This document shows positions 24,708 to 34,540 of a DNA stretch of 64,000 nucleotides, piece by piece. The position numbers and the translations under genes are program-made. Position 1 is the first letter of the stretch, and every line of letters begins with the position of its first letter. Source of the stretch: Alloalcanivorax gelatiniphagus (GTDB lineage Bacteria > Pseudomonadota > Gammaproteobacteria > Pseudomonadales > Alcanivoracaceae); NCBI RefSeq assembly GCF_005938655.1, contig NZ_VCQT01000045.1:186001-250000 (forward strand), given 5' to 3'. The notes beneath the pieces are model-generated. The model was not told the origin of the DNA and made no database searches. It saw only the letters and a program-made list of their open reading frames with translations.

Positions 24708-26684
24708 TCAGCATTGTTCCAGGCGGGTCATCAGCAGATGACCCTTTGAGTGTACCCGAGCCCGCCAGCCCGGCGCCAGATAAACCGTGCCGACGGCCTC
24801 GAAGATCAATGCCGGCCCCGTCAGGCTCTGGTCCGGCGCGAGATCCTCTCTACGGTAGACCGGCACCGGGCCGGTCAGTTCCGCAAGCCGTGCCTGCCAG
24901 GCCGGGTCGCCGGCGCCACCGGCCAGGGCCGCCGGGGCCGGTGAGCGGGCGGCGGCCTGACAGCGCACGCGCACGTTCACGCGGCGCACCGGCAGCGCCA
25001 GCCGGTGCCCGTAGCGGCGCTCATGGAGGGCGTGGAAGGCCTGTTCACAGGCCTCCGGGTCACCGCCCCAGTCCAGCGGCAGGGTGGACGATTGGCCCTG
25101 GTAGCAGAGATCCAGGCTGATGTCGGTATGGATGTCGGCGTTGGCCACGCCCTCGGCGGTCAGCTGCGCGCGGCCGCGCCGGTCCAGGGCCGCCGCCAGG
25201 GCGTCCACGGCGGCGGCGTCGGCCGCCGACGGCAGCGCCTGGATCAGTTCCCGCTTGCGGGGGGCGTACACCAGGCCCTCGGCGGACAGCACGCCGGCGC
25301 GCACCGGCACCACCGCCCGGGCCATGCCCAGGTTCTCCGCCAGAGCGCACACATGCAGGCCGCCGGCGCCGCCGAAGCTGACCAGGGTGAAATCCGCCGG
25401 GTCGAAGCCCTTCTGGATGGAGATCACCCGCAGGGCCTGGCTCATGTGCTCGTTGGCCAGGTCGATAATGCCCCGGGCCGCCGCGTCCGGCTCCAGCCCC
25501 AGCGGCTCAGCCAGCCGCGCCACCGCCGCCCGGGCGGCCTCCACGTCCAGTTGCAGGCTGCCGCCCAGGGCGAACTCCGGCTGCAGCCGCCCCAGCACCA
25601 CATTGGCGTCGGTGACGGTGGGCGCCTGGCCGCCACGCCCGTAGCAGGCCGGGCCCGGGTCGGCGCCGGCGGATTGCGGCCCCACGTGCAGCAGGCCGGC
25701 GTCGTCCACCCGGGCCAGGGAGCCGCCGCCGGCGCCGATGGTGTGCATATCCACCATCGGCACCGCCACCGGGTAGGGGCCGATATGGCCGTCCCGGGTG
25801 AGGCGGATATCGCCGTCCAGCAGGGCCACGTCGGTGGAAGTGCCGCCCATGTCGAAGGTCATCAGGTGGTCGCGGTCCAGGTCCAGGGCCAGCCGCCGGG
25901 CGGCGCTGAGGCCACCGGCGGGGCCCGAGAGCAGCAGGTTCACCGCCCGCCCGGCGGCCTGGTCGGCGGCCACGGTGCCGCCGTGGGACTGCATGATCGC
26001 CAGGGGCGCCGGCCGGGTGTGCTCGGACAGGCGGTTCAGGTACTGGTGGATACGGGGTGCCAGCCAGGCATTCAGCCAGGTGGCCAGCCCGCGCTCGTAC
26101 TCGCCCCGGGTGGGCAGCACCTGGCTGGACAGGCTGACCGCCAGGCCGGCGTCCCGCAGGGCCCGGGCCAGGCGTTCCTCATGCTCGTCGTTCAGGTAGG
26201 AAAACAGCAAGCTGACCGCCACGGATTCAGGTTTGTGAGTGCTAACACGCGACACAATCTCCTGAATATCGGCCTCGGTGAGCGGCGCCAGCGGCTCGCC
26301 GTCGGCGTTCAGGCGGGCGTCCAGGCCTTCCACCGGGGTGTCGTGCAGGGCGGTGCGCCTTACTTGGGGGGTCAGGTTGTACAGCTCGGGCCGGTTCTGG
26401 CGGCCGATCAGGGGCACATCCTCCAGGCCCCGGTCGGTCACCAGCACGGTGCGCGCCCCCTTGCCCTCCAGGGCCGCGTTGGTGGCCACGGTGGTGCCGT
26501 GCACGATGCGCAGTTCGCCGGCGGCCAGGGCGCTGTCCAGGCCCAGTTCGCGGATGCCCTGCAGGATCGCGTGTTCCGGCGCCGACGGGGTGGACAGCAC
26601 CTTGTGAATACGGGGTTCGCCCTCTCCCAGCAGCACGAAATCCGTGAAGGTGCCGCCGGTATCCACGCCCAGCCAGTACGCCAT
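24708..26684 (-). CDS. Hydantoinase A/5-oxoprolinase subunit A-like ATP-dependent hydrolase
   Basis: 658 aa from ATG at 26684 (GGAG upstream). Hydant_A_N domain with the ASKHA phosphate loop [11 protein letters not shown] at the start, then Hydantoinase_A with [17 protein letters not shown] and [17 protein letters not shown], and the C-terminal domain. This family opens hydantoins or 5-oxoproline with ATP, normally with a HyuB partner; no HyuB gene is in the window. It is divergent from mutM. Confidence 0.92.
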   Translation of the reverse strand: MAYWLGVDTGGTFTDFVLLGEGEPRIHKVLSTPSAPEHAILQGIRELGLDSALAAGELRIVHGTTVATNAALEGKGARTVLVTDRGLEDVPLIGRQNRPELYNLTPQVRRTALHDTPVEGLDARLNADGEPLAPLTEADIQEIVSRVSTHKPESVAVSLLFSYLNDEHEERLARALRDAGLAVSLSSQVLPTRGEYERGLATWLNAWLAPRIHQYLNRLSEHTRPAPLAIMQSHGGTVAADQAAGRAVNLLLSGPAGGLSAARRLALDLDRDHLMTFDMGGTSTDVALLDGDIRLTRDGHIGPYPVAVPMVDMHTIGAGGGSLARVDDAGLLHVGPQSAGADPGPACYGRGGQAPTVTDANVVLGRLQPEFALGGSLQLDVEAARAAVARLAEPLGLEPDAAARGIIDLANEHMSQALRVISIQKGFDPADFTLVSFGGAGGLHVCALAENLGMARAVVPVRAGVLSAEGLVYAPRKRELIQALPSAADAAAVDALAAALDRRGRAQLTAEGVANADIHTDISLDLCYQGQSSTLPLDWGGDPEACEQAFHALHERRYGHRLALPVRRVNVRVRCQAAARSPAPAALAGGAGDPAWQARLAELTGPVPVYRREDLAPDQSLTGPALIFEAVGTVYLAPGWRARVHSKGHLLMTRLEQC

Positions 26685-26782
26685 GGTGTCTCCGTGTTCC
26701 GTGTCCACTACAATGCGAGGCCCATGTTAATGTGCCGGGCGGGTGCATGCACTCGCCCCCGACCGCGGATTCCTGCCCGACT

Positions 26783-27592
26783 ATGCCTGAACTGCCCGAA
26801 GTGGAAACCACCCGGCGTGGTATCGAGCCCCATGTGGCCGGCCGCGTGCTCACCGCCGTCACCGTGCGCGAGCCGCGCCTGCGCTGGCCGGTGGACGCCC
26901 GGGTGGGCGACCTGCGTGACCGGCCCATCCTCGCCCTGCGGCGGCGCGCCAAATACCTGCTGATGGACCTGGGGGACCTGGAGCTGGGTATCCACCTGGG
27001 CATGTCCGGCACCCTGCGGGTGGTGGAGGGCGACACGCCCCTGCGCAAGCACGACCATGTGGACCTGCACCTGGATTCCGGGTGGCTGCTGCGGTTCAAC
27101 GACCCGCGCCGGTTCGGGGCGGTGCTCTATCTGGCCGAAGGGCTGAGCCATCCGCTGCTGGCCAATCTGGGCCCGGAGCCCCTGGACGACGCCTTCTCCG
27201 GGGATTGGCTGTACGCCCGCAGCCGGGGCCGCAAGGTGTCGGTGAAGAGCTTCATCATGGACAACGCCACGGTGGTCGGGGTGGGCAACATCTATGCCCA
27301 GGAGAGCCTGTTCCTGGCCGGTATCCACCCGTCCCGCCCGGCCGGGCGTATCAGCCTGGCCCGTTATCAGCGCCTGGCGCTGTCGATCCGGGCGGTGCTG
27401 GCCAAGGCCATCGAGGCCGGTGGCACCACCCTGCGGGATTTCACCCGCGCCGACGGCCAGCCGGGTTACTTTGCCCAGCAGCTGCGGGTCTACGGCCGGG
27501 CCGGGGAGCCTTGCCCGCAATGCGGCGCGCCCCTGCGTGGCGGCCGCCACGGCCAGCGCAGCACGGTGTTCTGCGCCGCCTGCCAGCGCTGA
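26783..27592 (+). CDS. mutM: Formamidopyrimidine-DNA glycosylase
   Basis: 269 aa from ATG at 26783; Pro2 ([13 protein letters not shown]) is the catalytic residue and fixes this start. Also present are Glu3, the Lys/Met region [10 protein letters not shown], the helix-two-turn-helix with [14 protein letters not shown] and the C-terminal zinc finger CPQC-x16-CAAC. Removes 8-oxoguanine and cleaves the strand. In E. coli it directly follows rpmG; here about 14 kb (tad locus, desaturase, hydantoinase) lies between. Confidence 0.97.
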   Translation: MPELPEVETTRRGIEPHVAGRVLTAVTVREPRLRWPVDARVGDLRDRPILALRRRAKYLLMDLGDLELGIHLGMSGTLRVVEGDTPLRKHDHVDLHLDSGWLLRFNDPRRFGAVLYLAEGLSHPLLANLGPEPLDDAFSGDWLYARSRGRKVSVKSFIMDNATVVGVGNIYAQESLFLAGIHPSRPAGRISLARYQRLALSIRAVLAKAIEAGGTTLRDFTRADGQPGYFAQQLRVYGRAGEPCPQCGAPLRGGRHGQRSTVFCAACQR

Positions 27593-27612
27593 GGGATTAG
27601 CCGGAAACGACC

Positions 27613-27635
27613 GTAGGAGCGGCTTCAGCCGCGAT
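27613..27635 (+). repeat. Single REP element
   Basis: Exact REP core in forward orientation, 20 bp after the mutM stop. Confidence 0.88.
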
Positions 27636-27841
27636 AGCCGGTTGGCCCGGGCAATATTGCCGGTCTCAGAACAAAGCTGTAGATTGTGAAGTGCATGTCG
27701 GAAGAAGAATGTCTTAGAAACGACAATAGGTTGGGAACGAAAACAGCCGTATTACATTAACAAGCCTCCGGTGTAAGCCACTGGCGTGCCGGGGCCCATC
27801 GGCGATGCCCATCGACGATGCAGAGCAAGAGGGGAACCACC

Positions 27842-28195
27842 ATGAAGCGAGCCCTGCGCCTGGCCGCGGCCACTGCCCTCGCCTCGACGCTGTCACTGAC
27901 CGCGCCCGCCCAGGCCCGCGAGATGGACCTGGACGACGCCCGTCCGTCGGCGCTGGCCATGTTCGGCGATGCCTTGATCGTCCGCCCGGTGATGACCGTG
28001 GCCACCGTGGGCGGCGCCGCCATCTGGCTGGTGACGCTGCCGTTCAGCGTGATCGGCGGCAATCCCGGTGAAGCGGCCGACACCCTGGTGAAGGACCCCG
28101 CCGCCACCGCTTTCGTGCGCTGCCTGGGCTGCACACCCCAGCAGCACGACCGCCTGCGCGCCGACAAGCGGGTGGCGCAAGCCAACGAAGAGTGA
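27842..28195 (+). CDS. Small exported protein of unknown function
   Basis: 117 aa from ATG at 27842 (GAGGGGA upstream). Signal peptide (about 1-24, ending APAQA), then MDLDDARPSALAMFGDALIVRPVMTVATVGGAAIWLVTLPFSVIGGN with one hydrophobic, glycine-rich segment, and a C-terminal LGCTPQQHD. Similar short proteins occur widely in pseudomonads next to envelope genes. Probably an inner-membrane or periplasmic protein; no activity can be assigned. Confidence 0.8.
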   Translation: MKRALRLAAATALASTLSLTAPAQAREMDLDDARPSALAMFGDALIVRPVMTVATVGGAAIWLVTLPFSVIGGNPGEAADTLVKDPAATAFVRCLGCTPQQHDRLRADKRVAQANEE

Positions 28196-28205
28196 CCCCG
28201 TCCTG

Positions 28206-28227
28206 GTAGGAGCGGCTTCAGCCGCGA
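28206..28227 (+). repeat. Single REP element
   Basis: REP core 10 bp after the preceding stop, directly before the terminator at 28240. Confidence 0.86.
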
Positions 28228-28239
28228 GCACCCGGATCA

Positions 28240-28279
28240 AAAAAAGCCCCGCCTTGAATCAACAAGGCGGGGCTTTTTT
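28240..28279. terminator. Bidirectional rho-independent terminator
   Basis: Perfect 17-bp arms (AAAAAAGCCCCGCCTTG / its complement) with a 6-base loop, flanked by A and T runs on both sides. It separates the convergent small exported gene and RND pump gene. Confidence 0.93.
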
Positions 28280-28320
28280 GTGGCGGCGGGTTCACGGCGG
28301 GCAACCGCCCGCCGCGCCGG

Positions 28321-31300
28321 TCAGTGGGTCGCCGCCGGCTGCTCGTCGTCGTCGTGGCCTTCGTCGCGGCCCAGCAGCATGTACATGGCCGGCACCACGA
28401 ACAGGGTGAACAGGGTGCCGATGGTCATGCCGGCGGCCACCACCAAACCGATGGCGAAGCGGGCGCCGCCGCCGGGGCCGCTGGCGATCAGCAGCGGCAC
28501 CATGGCCAGCACCAGGGCGGCGGTGGTCATCAGCACCGGCCGCAGCCGCACCGCCGCGGCGTGCTCGATGGCGCGGCGCTTGCTCATGCCCTCGTCCTGC
28601 ATCTTGTTGGCGAACTCCACGATCAGAATCCCGTGTTTCGAGATCACGCCGATCAGGGTCACCAGGCCCACCTGGGTGTAGATGTTCAGGGTGGTCAGGC
28701 CCAGGCTCACGAAGATCATGGCGCCGCACACCGACATGGGCACGGTGATCAGCATGATGATCGGGTCCCGCCAGGACTCGAACTGGGCGGCCAGCACCAG
28801 ATAGATCACGATCAGCGCGAAGAAGAAGGTCAGCACCAGTTCGCTGCCCTCCTTCTTGAACTGGCGGGACTGGCCGGAGTAGTCCACCGAGTAGCCCGGC
28901 GGCAGCACTTCGTCGGCGGCTTTTTCCAACACGTCCAGGGCCTCGCCCAGGGTCACGCCAGGCCGCTGCACCCCGGAGATGGTCACCGAGTTCAGCTGCT
29001 GGAAGCGTTTCAGCTGCTGCGGCTGCACCGTTTCTTCCAGGCTGATCACCGTGGCCAGCGGCACCAGGTCGCCGGCGCCGGTGCGCACGTAATACTGCTT
29101 GAGTTGCTCCGGGGTCAGCCGGCCGCTCCGCTCCACCTGGGGAATCACCTTGTAGGAACGGTTTTCCAGGGAGAAACGGTTGGCGTAGCCGCCGGCCAGC
29201 ATGGCGCCCATCTCCCGGGCCAGCTGCTGCATGGTGAGGCCCAGGCTGGCCGCCTTTTCCCGATCGATAACGATGTTGTAGCGGGGCTTATCGATCTTAA
29301 GGTCCGAGTCCATGAAGATGAACTTGTTGCTGGACCGGGCTTTCTCGAGCACCTCGTTGGCGAACTCCTGCAGGTTTGCGGTGGGCTCGGTGGTACCGAT
29401 CACGAATTCCACCGGCAGCATGCCGCCGCCGGTGGGCAGTGACGGCGGCACGAACGAGGCCACCTGCAGGCCGGCGATGTTGTTGACCTTTTTGGATAGC
29501 TCGGCGTTCGCTTCCGCCGTGGTCTGGTCCCTTTCGTTCCAGCTTTTCAGTACGAAGCCGGCCAGCGCCGAGTTGGACGCGGAGGTGCCGGCGCCGCCGC
29601 CGATGCCGTTCAGCAGGAACACGTTATCCACCGAGGGCATGGTATCGGCGATCTGGTTGAACTCCCGGGTAAAGGGTTCCAGATAATCCAGAGTCACGTA
29701 GGGATCGGCGGTGGACGAAGTCAGCACGAAGCCCTGGTCCTCCGCCGGCTCCAGTTCGCTGGGCGAGCTGACGAACAGGAAGTAACAGGACACCAGAATG
29801 ATCACGCCGAACACATAGATCACCGGGCGGTCGTTGAGGGCGCCGTGCAGGCGCCGCTCGTAACCCTTTTCCAGCTTCTCGAAATTGCGGTTCAGCCAGG
29901 CCTCGAAGCGGTTGCCGCGATGCTCCGGGTCATGGGGCTTGAGAATCTTGGCCGCCATCATCGGCGACAGGGTCAGCGCCACGATACCGGAGAGCAGCAC
30001 GGCGCCGGCCAGGGAGAAGGCGAACTCCACGAACAGGGTGCCGGTGAGCCCGCCCATGAAGCCGATGGGCAGGTATACGGCCACCAGGGTGGTGGTCATC
30101 GCCACCACCGGCCAGGCCAGCTCCCGGGCGCCCTTGATGGCGGCGTCGAAGGGCGATAGCCCCTCCTCCACATGTCGGTGCACGTTCTCCAGCACGATGA
30201 TGGCGTCGTCCACCACGATGCCGATGGCCAGCACCATGGCCAGCAGCGTCAGCAGGTTGATGGAGAAACCCATCAGCAGCATCAGGAACAGCGCGCCCAC
30301 CATGGACAGCGGCACCGCGATGGCCGGGATCAGCACCGAGCGCAGCGAGCCGAGGAACAGGTAAATCACCAGGATCACGATCAGCACCGCTTCCACCAGG
30401 GTCTTCACCACCTCGTCGATGGAATCCTGAATGTACTCGGTGCCGTCGTAGGGAATGTCGCCGCTCATGCCTTCCGGCAACTGCGGGAAAATCTGATTCT
30501 CCAGGGTGTCGCGCACGGCGGCGATCACGTCCAGGGAGTTGGCGTCGGTGGCCACTTCCACGCCGATAAAGGTGGCCTGTTTGCCGTTGAAGGTCACCGA
30601 CGACTGGTAGGATTCCGAGCCCAGTTCCACATCGGCCACATCGCCCAGCCGCACGATGGCGTTGCCCTCGGAGCGGATGATCAGCCGCTTGAACTGCTCC
30701 GCGGAATTCAGGTCGGTGCTGGCTTTAAGGTCCAGGGCCACGTTGACGCCCTTGGTGCTGCCCACCGCGGCCAGCACGTTCTGCTGTTGCAGGGCGCCGT
30801 ACACGTCCGAGGGCGTCACGCCCAGGGCGGCCATGCGCTCGGCCTTGAGCCAGGCACGCATGGCGAAGGTGCGGTCGCCGAGCACGCGGGCGCGCTGCAC
30901 GCCGGGAATGGTGGCGAGTTTGGGTTGCACCTCGCGCACGATGTAGTCGGTGATCTGGTTGTTGTCGAGAATCTCCGACGAAAACGACAGGTACATGGCG
31001 GCGATGTCCTCGCCCACCGCCAGCTCGATGGTCGGGTCCTCGGATTCCTGGGGCAGCTCGCTGCGCATCTTGTTGACCTTGGCCACGATCTGCGTGAGCG
31101 TCTCGTTGGGGTCGGCGCCCAGGCGGATATACGCCTGAATCGAAGACGCGCCTTGCAGCGAGGTGGAAACCAGGTAGTCGATGCCCTCGGCGGAGGCGAT
31201 TTCCTGTTCCAGGGGCGTGGTGATAAAGCCCTGGATCAGGTCCGCGTCGGCGCCGGTGTACACCGTGGTCACGGTGACCACGGCGTTTTCCATTTCCGGA

Positions 31301-31410
31301 TACTGGCGAACGTTCAGCTCCGTGGCGGCGCGCAGGCCGAGCAGGAAGATGAACAGGCTGACCACGCTGGCCAGCACCGGTTTATTGATGAAAATATCCG
31401 TGAATTTCAT
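28321..31410 (-). CDS. RND efflux pump inner-membrane subunit (HAE-1 type)
   Basis: 1029 aa, proton-driven exporter. First membrane helix with FINKPVLASVVSLFIFLLGL, porter-domain sequence AEGIDYLVSTSLQGASSIQAYI, TM4 with the proton-relay pair in AIGIVVDDAIIVLEN, and the late FRDPIIM/GLVTLIGVISKHGILIVEFANKMQ segment. Full length. It follows its adaptor gene by 8 bp. No outer-membrane factor is in this operon, so it must borrow a TolC-like channel, perhaps the one at 49910. Substrates not predictable. Confidence 0.94.
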   Translation of the reverse strand: MKFTDIFINKPVLASVVSLFIFLLGLRAATELNVRQYPEMENAVVTVTTVYTGADADLIQGFITTPLEQEIASAEGIDYLVSTSLQGASSIQAYIRLGADPNETLTQIVAKVNKMRSELPQESEDPTIELAVGEDIAAMYLSFSSEILDNNQITDYIVREVQPKLATIPGVQRARVLGDRTFAMRAWLKAERMAALGVTPSDVYGALQQQNVLAAVGSTKGVNVALDLKASTDLNSAEQFKRLIIRSEGNAIVRLGDVADVELGSESYQSSVTFNGKQATFIGVEVATDANSLDVIAAVRDTLENQIFPQLPEGMSGDIPYDGTEYIQDSIDEVVKTLVEAVLIVILVIYLFLGSLRSVLIPAIAVPLSMVGALFLMLLMGFSINLLTLLAMVLAIGIVVDDAIIVLENVHRHVEEGLSPFDAAIKGARELAWPVVAMTTTLVAVYLPIGFMGGLTGTLFVEFAFSLAGAVLLSGIVALTLSPMMAAKILKPHDPEHRGNRFEAWLNRNFEKLEKGYERRLHGALNDRPVIYVFGVIILVSCYFLFVSSPSELEPAEDQGFVLTSSTADPYVTLDYLEPFTREFNQIADTMPSVDNVFLLNGIGGGAGTSASNSALAGFVLKSWNERDQTTAEANAELSKKVNNIAGLQVASFVPPSLPTGGGMLPVEFVIGTTEPTANLQEFANEVLEKARSSNKFIFMDSDLKIDKPRYNIVIDREKAASLGLTMQQLAREMGAMLAGGYANRFSLENRSYKVIPQVERSGRLTPEQLKQYYVRTGAGDLVPLATVISLEETVQPQQLKRFQQLNSVTISGVQRPGVTLGEALDVLEKAADEVLPPGYSVDYSGQSRQFKKEGSELVLTFFFALIVIYLVLAAQFESWRDPIIMLITVPMSVCGAMIFVSLGLTTLNIYTQVGLVTLIGVISKHGILIVEFANKMQDEGMSKRRAIEHAAAVRLRPVLMTTAALVLAMVPLLIASGPGGGARFAIGLVVAAGMTIGTLFTLFVVPAMYMLLGRDEGHDDDEQPAATH

Positions 31411-31418
31411 GGGCGGCC

Positions 31419-32585
31419 TCAGCTGTTACCCGGCGTCGGCGCCGGGTCGGCGGAAGGCTGCACATCGTTTTCGATGGTCACCTTGGCGTCGTTGCGCAGT
31501 TTCAGCAGGCCGCTGGTGGCCACCACTTCGCCGGGCTTGAGGCCTTCCACCACCGCCACCAGGTCGCCGCGCTGGCGGCCCAGTTTCACGAAGCGCTTCT
31601 TGACGATCTTCTGGGGTTCGCCGTTGTCCTTGCCCTCTTCCTGCTTGGCTTTGCCGTCGCTGTCCTGAAGCACGAATACGGCGTTGCCGTAGGGGGCGTA
31701 GCTGATCGCGGTGCGCGGCACCACCACCACGTCTTCCGCCTGGGGCAGCTGGATGTTCACCTTGGCGAACATGCCCGGGCGCAGCTTGCGGTCCGCGTTC
31801 TCGAAACGGGCCTGGATGTTCACGTTGCGGGTGGCCGCGTCCACGCCGGGCTCGATGGCACTGATCTCGCCTTCGAAGGTTTCATCCGGGAAGGCATCCA
31901 GCCGCACCCGCACCTTGAACCCCTGCTCCACCTTGCTCAGCTCCTGCTCCGGCAGCGAGAAGTCCACGAAAATCGGCTCCAGCTGGGTCAGGCTCACCAC
32001 CGGCGTGCCGGGCTGCAAATACTGCCCCAGGTCCACCCGGCGAATGCCGAGCCGGCCGTCGAAGGGCGCGCGCACGGTTTTGTAGTTGAGTTGTTCCTGC
32101 TGGGCCTGGGCCTGGGCCATGGACTGGTCGCGCTGGGCGCGGCGGTTGTCCAGTTCGGACTTGGAAATGCTGCCCTGCTTGAAGAGCCGCTGGTAACGGT
32201 CGAACTCCTGGCGGGACAGCCGGGCGGTGGCTTCCAGCGCATTCAGCTGGGCACGGTCGGCGGCGGATTCCAGGGTCACCAGCACATCGCCTTTCTTCAC
32301 CGTGTCGCCGGACTCGAACTCAATCTTCTGCACTTCCCCGGCCACCTGGCTGGTCACGTCCACGCCGTTCACCGCGTTGACGGTGCCCACCGCCTCCAGC
32401 ATCAGCGCCCAGTTGTCCGGTCGGGCTTCATAGGTGGACACGGCGGCGGCGGGTTGCGGCATGTTGTCGAAGTATTCGTTGATCTTCATGCCGACAAAAG
32501 CTTTCCAGCCGAAGATACCCCCAAACACGATTGCCAGGATGATCAGCATGATCACCATGCGCTTGCTGATAATGCGCTTGCTCAT
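31419..32585 (-). CDS. RND efflux periplasmic adaptor subunit (MFP)
   Basis: 388 aa with an N-terminal signal-anchor (about 10-28). Barrel-sandwich lipoyl halves (VNGVDVTSQVAGEVQKIEFESGDTVKKGDVLVTLE and TVRAPFDGRLGIRRVDLGQYLQPG) enclose an alpha-hairpin (DRYQRLFKQGSISKSELDNRRAQRDQSMAQAQAQQEQ), followed by a beta-barrel domain. Links the pump to an outer-membrane channel. First gene of the two-gene operon. Confidence 0.93.
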   Translation of the reverse strand: MSKRIISKRMVIMLIILAIVFGGIFGWKAFVGMKINEYFDNMPQPAAAVSTYEARPDNWALMLEAVGTVNAVNGVDVTSQVAGEVQKIEFESGDTVKKGDVLVTLESAADRAQLNALEATARLSRQEFDRYQRLFKQGSISKSELDNRRAQRDQSMAQAQAQQEQLNYKTVRAPFDGRLGIRRVDLGQYLQPGTPVVSLTQLEPIFVDFSLPEQELSKVEQGFKVRVRLDAFPDETFEGEISAIEPGVDAATRNVNIQARFENADRKLRPGMFAKVNIQLPQAEDVVVVPRTAISYAPYGNAVFVLQDSDGKAKQEEGKDNGEPQKIVKKRFVKLGRQRGDLVAVVEGLKPGEVVATSGLLKLRNDAKVTIENDVQPSADPAPTPGNS

Positions 32586-32746
32586 TGGTCCGGATCCCTG
32601 ATTAAAGGCGGTATTTTTTAAAGGGTTATGCCTGTAAGGGTGGGTATTCGCGGGCTTGCCTTGCAGGAAGCTCTCTCCCTGGAGCTGGCTGTCGTTCCCT
32701 TACAACGTAAAATCTGACCGCGAGCATACGACAGCGTGGCGGGATA

Positions 32747-33883
32747 TTAAACCAGCCGTTCGAACAGACGTTCGAGAACCGTATCCAGATGGCGCAGGCC
32801 CAGGGCCGTGCACGCGGCACGGTCGGTATTGTCGACCAGCAAACCCTGGGCCCGGAATGGCGCCAGAGTGTCCTTAATGGTGGCCGCCGCCACGCCGCTG
32901 CGGGCCGCCAGCGTTTCCACCGCCACGCCGTCCAGCAACCGCAAACCATTGAGCAGGGCTTCCTGAAGCGGCGCTTCGATGACCGTTTCCTGACGGCGGG
33001 CCGCCGCCGGGTCGCCCAGGTAGTGGGCCGGTTGGCGGGTTTTCTGGTAGCGCAGGCGCCGGTCCGGCAGGGTCAGTTTGCCGTGGGCGCCGGCGCCGAT
33101 GCCCAGATAATCCCCGAACCGCCAGTAATTCAGATTATGACGGCACGCCTTGCCGGGCCGGGCGAAGGCGGACACTTCGTAGCGGTGGAAGCCGGCGTCG
33201 GCGAGCAACGCGAACCCGGCCTCCTCGGTATCGGCCCGGTGGTCGCCGTCCGGTTGTTCCGGCGGGGCGCGGAAGAAGGCGGTATTGGGCTCGATGGTGA
33301 GTTCGTACCAGCTCAGATGGGTGGGCCCCAATTCCAGTGCGGCGCGCAGGTCGTCCAGGGCTTGCCCGGTGGTTTGCCCGGGCAGCGCGTGCATCAGGTC
33401 CAGATTGAAATTATCGAAGCCGGCGGCGCGGGCCTCACGGGCCGCCGCCCGCGCCTGATCCGGCCCGTGGATGCGCCCCAGGGCGCGCAGGTGATCCGCG
33501 TGGAAGCTCTGCACGCCGATGGACAGTCGGTTGATGCCGGCCTCGCGGAAACCGGCGAAGCGGCCGGCTTCCAGGGTGCCCGGGTTGGCTTCCAGGGTAA
33601 TCTCCGCGTCGGCGGCCAGGGTCAGCCGTTGGCGCAGACCAATAAACAGGTCCCGGTAAAAGTCGGCGCTCATCAGGCTCGGCGTGCCGCCGCCGATGAA
33701 TACCGTGTCCACCGTCCGGCCGGTTATCCAGGGCAGGTCCTGGTCCAGGTCGGTGAGCAGGGCGCGCAGATAGGCGTCCTCTTGCGGGTCGCCCTGGTGG
33801 GAGTTGAAGTCGCAATAGGGGCACTTGCGCACGCACCAGGGCACGTGCACATAGAGGCTCAGGGGCGGTGAGGTCATGGCCAT
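32747..33883 (-). CDS. hemW: HemW, heme chaperone of the coproporphyrinogen dehydrogenase family
   Basis: 378-aa radical SAM protein. The cluster motif CVRKCPYC (Cys17, Cys21, Cys24) is followed by DFNSH; GGGTPSLM binds SAM; the HemW C-terminal domain follows. HemW proteins keep the three-Cys motif and are heme chaperones rather than oxidases. The ATG at 33883 directly touches a REP element, so the leader and any ribosome-binding site (AGGAG at 33900-33904) come from the repeat; MTSPP at 33877 is the alternative start. Last gene of metX-metW-rdgB-hemW. Confidence 0.93.
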   Translation of the reverse strand: MAMTSPPLSLYVHVPWCVRKCPYCDFNSHQGDPQEDAYLRALLTDLDQDLPWITGRTVDTVFIGGGTPSLMSADFYRDLFIGLRQRLTLAADAEITLEANPGTLEAGRFAGFREAGINRLSIGVQSFHADHLRALGRIHGPDQARAAAREARAAGFDNFNLDLMHALPGQTTGQALDDLRAALELGPTHLSWYELTIEPNTAFFRAPPEQPDGDHRADTEEAGFALLADAGFHRYEVSAFARPGKACRHNLNYWRFGDYLGIGAGAHGKLTLPDRRLRYQKTRQPAHYLGDPAAARRQETVIEAPLQEALLNGLRLLDGVAVETLAARSGVAAATIKDTLAPFRAQGLLVDNTDRAACTALGLRHLDTVLERLFERLV

Positions 33884-33936
33884 TCGCGGCTGAAGCCGCT
33901 CCTACGATTGCCCGTAGGAGCGGCTTCAGCCGCGAT
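33884..33936. repeat. Inverted REP pair filling the rdgB-hemW junction
   Basis: REP copies at 33884-33905 (reverse) and 33914-33936 (forward), 8-bp spacer. The pair begins at the base before the hemW start codon and runs into the rdgB coding end; the rdgB TGA stop (33926-33928) lies inside the second copy. Confidence 0.9.
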
Positions 33937-34528
33937 CCCCGTTCAGGCGGGCGATCAGTTCCGCCAGGGCCCGGCCGCGATGACTGACGCGGTTTTTCTC
34001 CACCGGGTCCAGTTCGGCGGCGGTCTTGCCCAGGTCCGGCAGCAGGAAGTAGGGATCGTAGCCGAAGCCGTGCTCGCCCCGGGGGTCCAGCACGATCTCG
34101 CCCTCCCAGGTGCCCTGGCAGATCAGCGGCGTGGGGTCCTCGGCGTGGCGCATCAGCACCAGCACCGCCTGGTAGCGGGCGGTACGGGGCGCCTCCGGCA
34201 GGTCGCCAAGCATTTCCACCAGCAGGGCGTTGTTCTTGGCATCACTGGCGTCGGCACCGGAGAAGCGCGCGGAATAAATCCCCGGCGCGCCATTGAGGGC
34301 GTCCACTTCCAGGCCGGAGTCGTCGGCGATGGCCGGCAGACCGGTGTGGCGGGCGGCGTTGCGCGCCTTGAGAATGGCGTTCTCCACGAAGGTCAGGCCG
34401 GTCTCCTCCGCCTCGGGCACGTCGAAATCACTCTGCGGCACCACCTCGCGGTCCAGCGGCGCCAGAATGGCGCGCATTTCCTCGAGTTTCTTGCGGTTGC
34501 CGGAGGCCAGCACCAGGGTCGTCATCAT
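33926..34528 (-). CDS. rdgB: XTP/dITP pyrophosphatase RdgB
   Basis: 200-aa house-cleaning nucleotidase that removes dITP, XTP and related non-canonical purine triphosphates. N-terminal SGNRKKLEEM (phosphate binding), catalytic DDSGLEVDALNGAPGIYSARF and C-terminal FGYDPYFLLPDLGKTAAEL ... NRVSHRGRAL. The last residues (GDRG) and stop codon are encoded by a REP element. Two adjacent ATGs (34528, 34525) could start translation. It lies 12 bp after metW. Confidence 0.96.
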   Translation of the reverse strand: MMTTLVLASGNRKKLEEMRAILAPLDREVVPQSDFDVPEAEETGLTFVENAILKARNAARHTGLPAIADDSGLEVDALNGAPGIYSARFSGADASDAKNNALLVEMLGDLPEAPRTARYQAVLVLMRHAEDPTPLICQGTWEGEIVLDPRGEHGFGYDPYFLLPDLGKTAAELDPVEKNRVSHRGRALAELIARLNGDRG

Positions 34529-34540
34529 TGCTCTCCGCGA

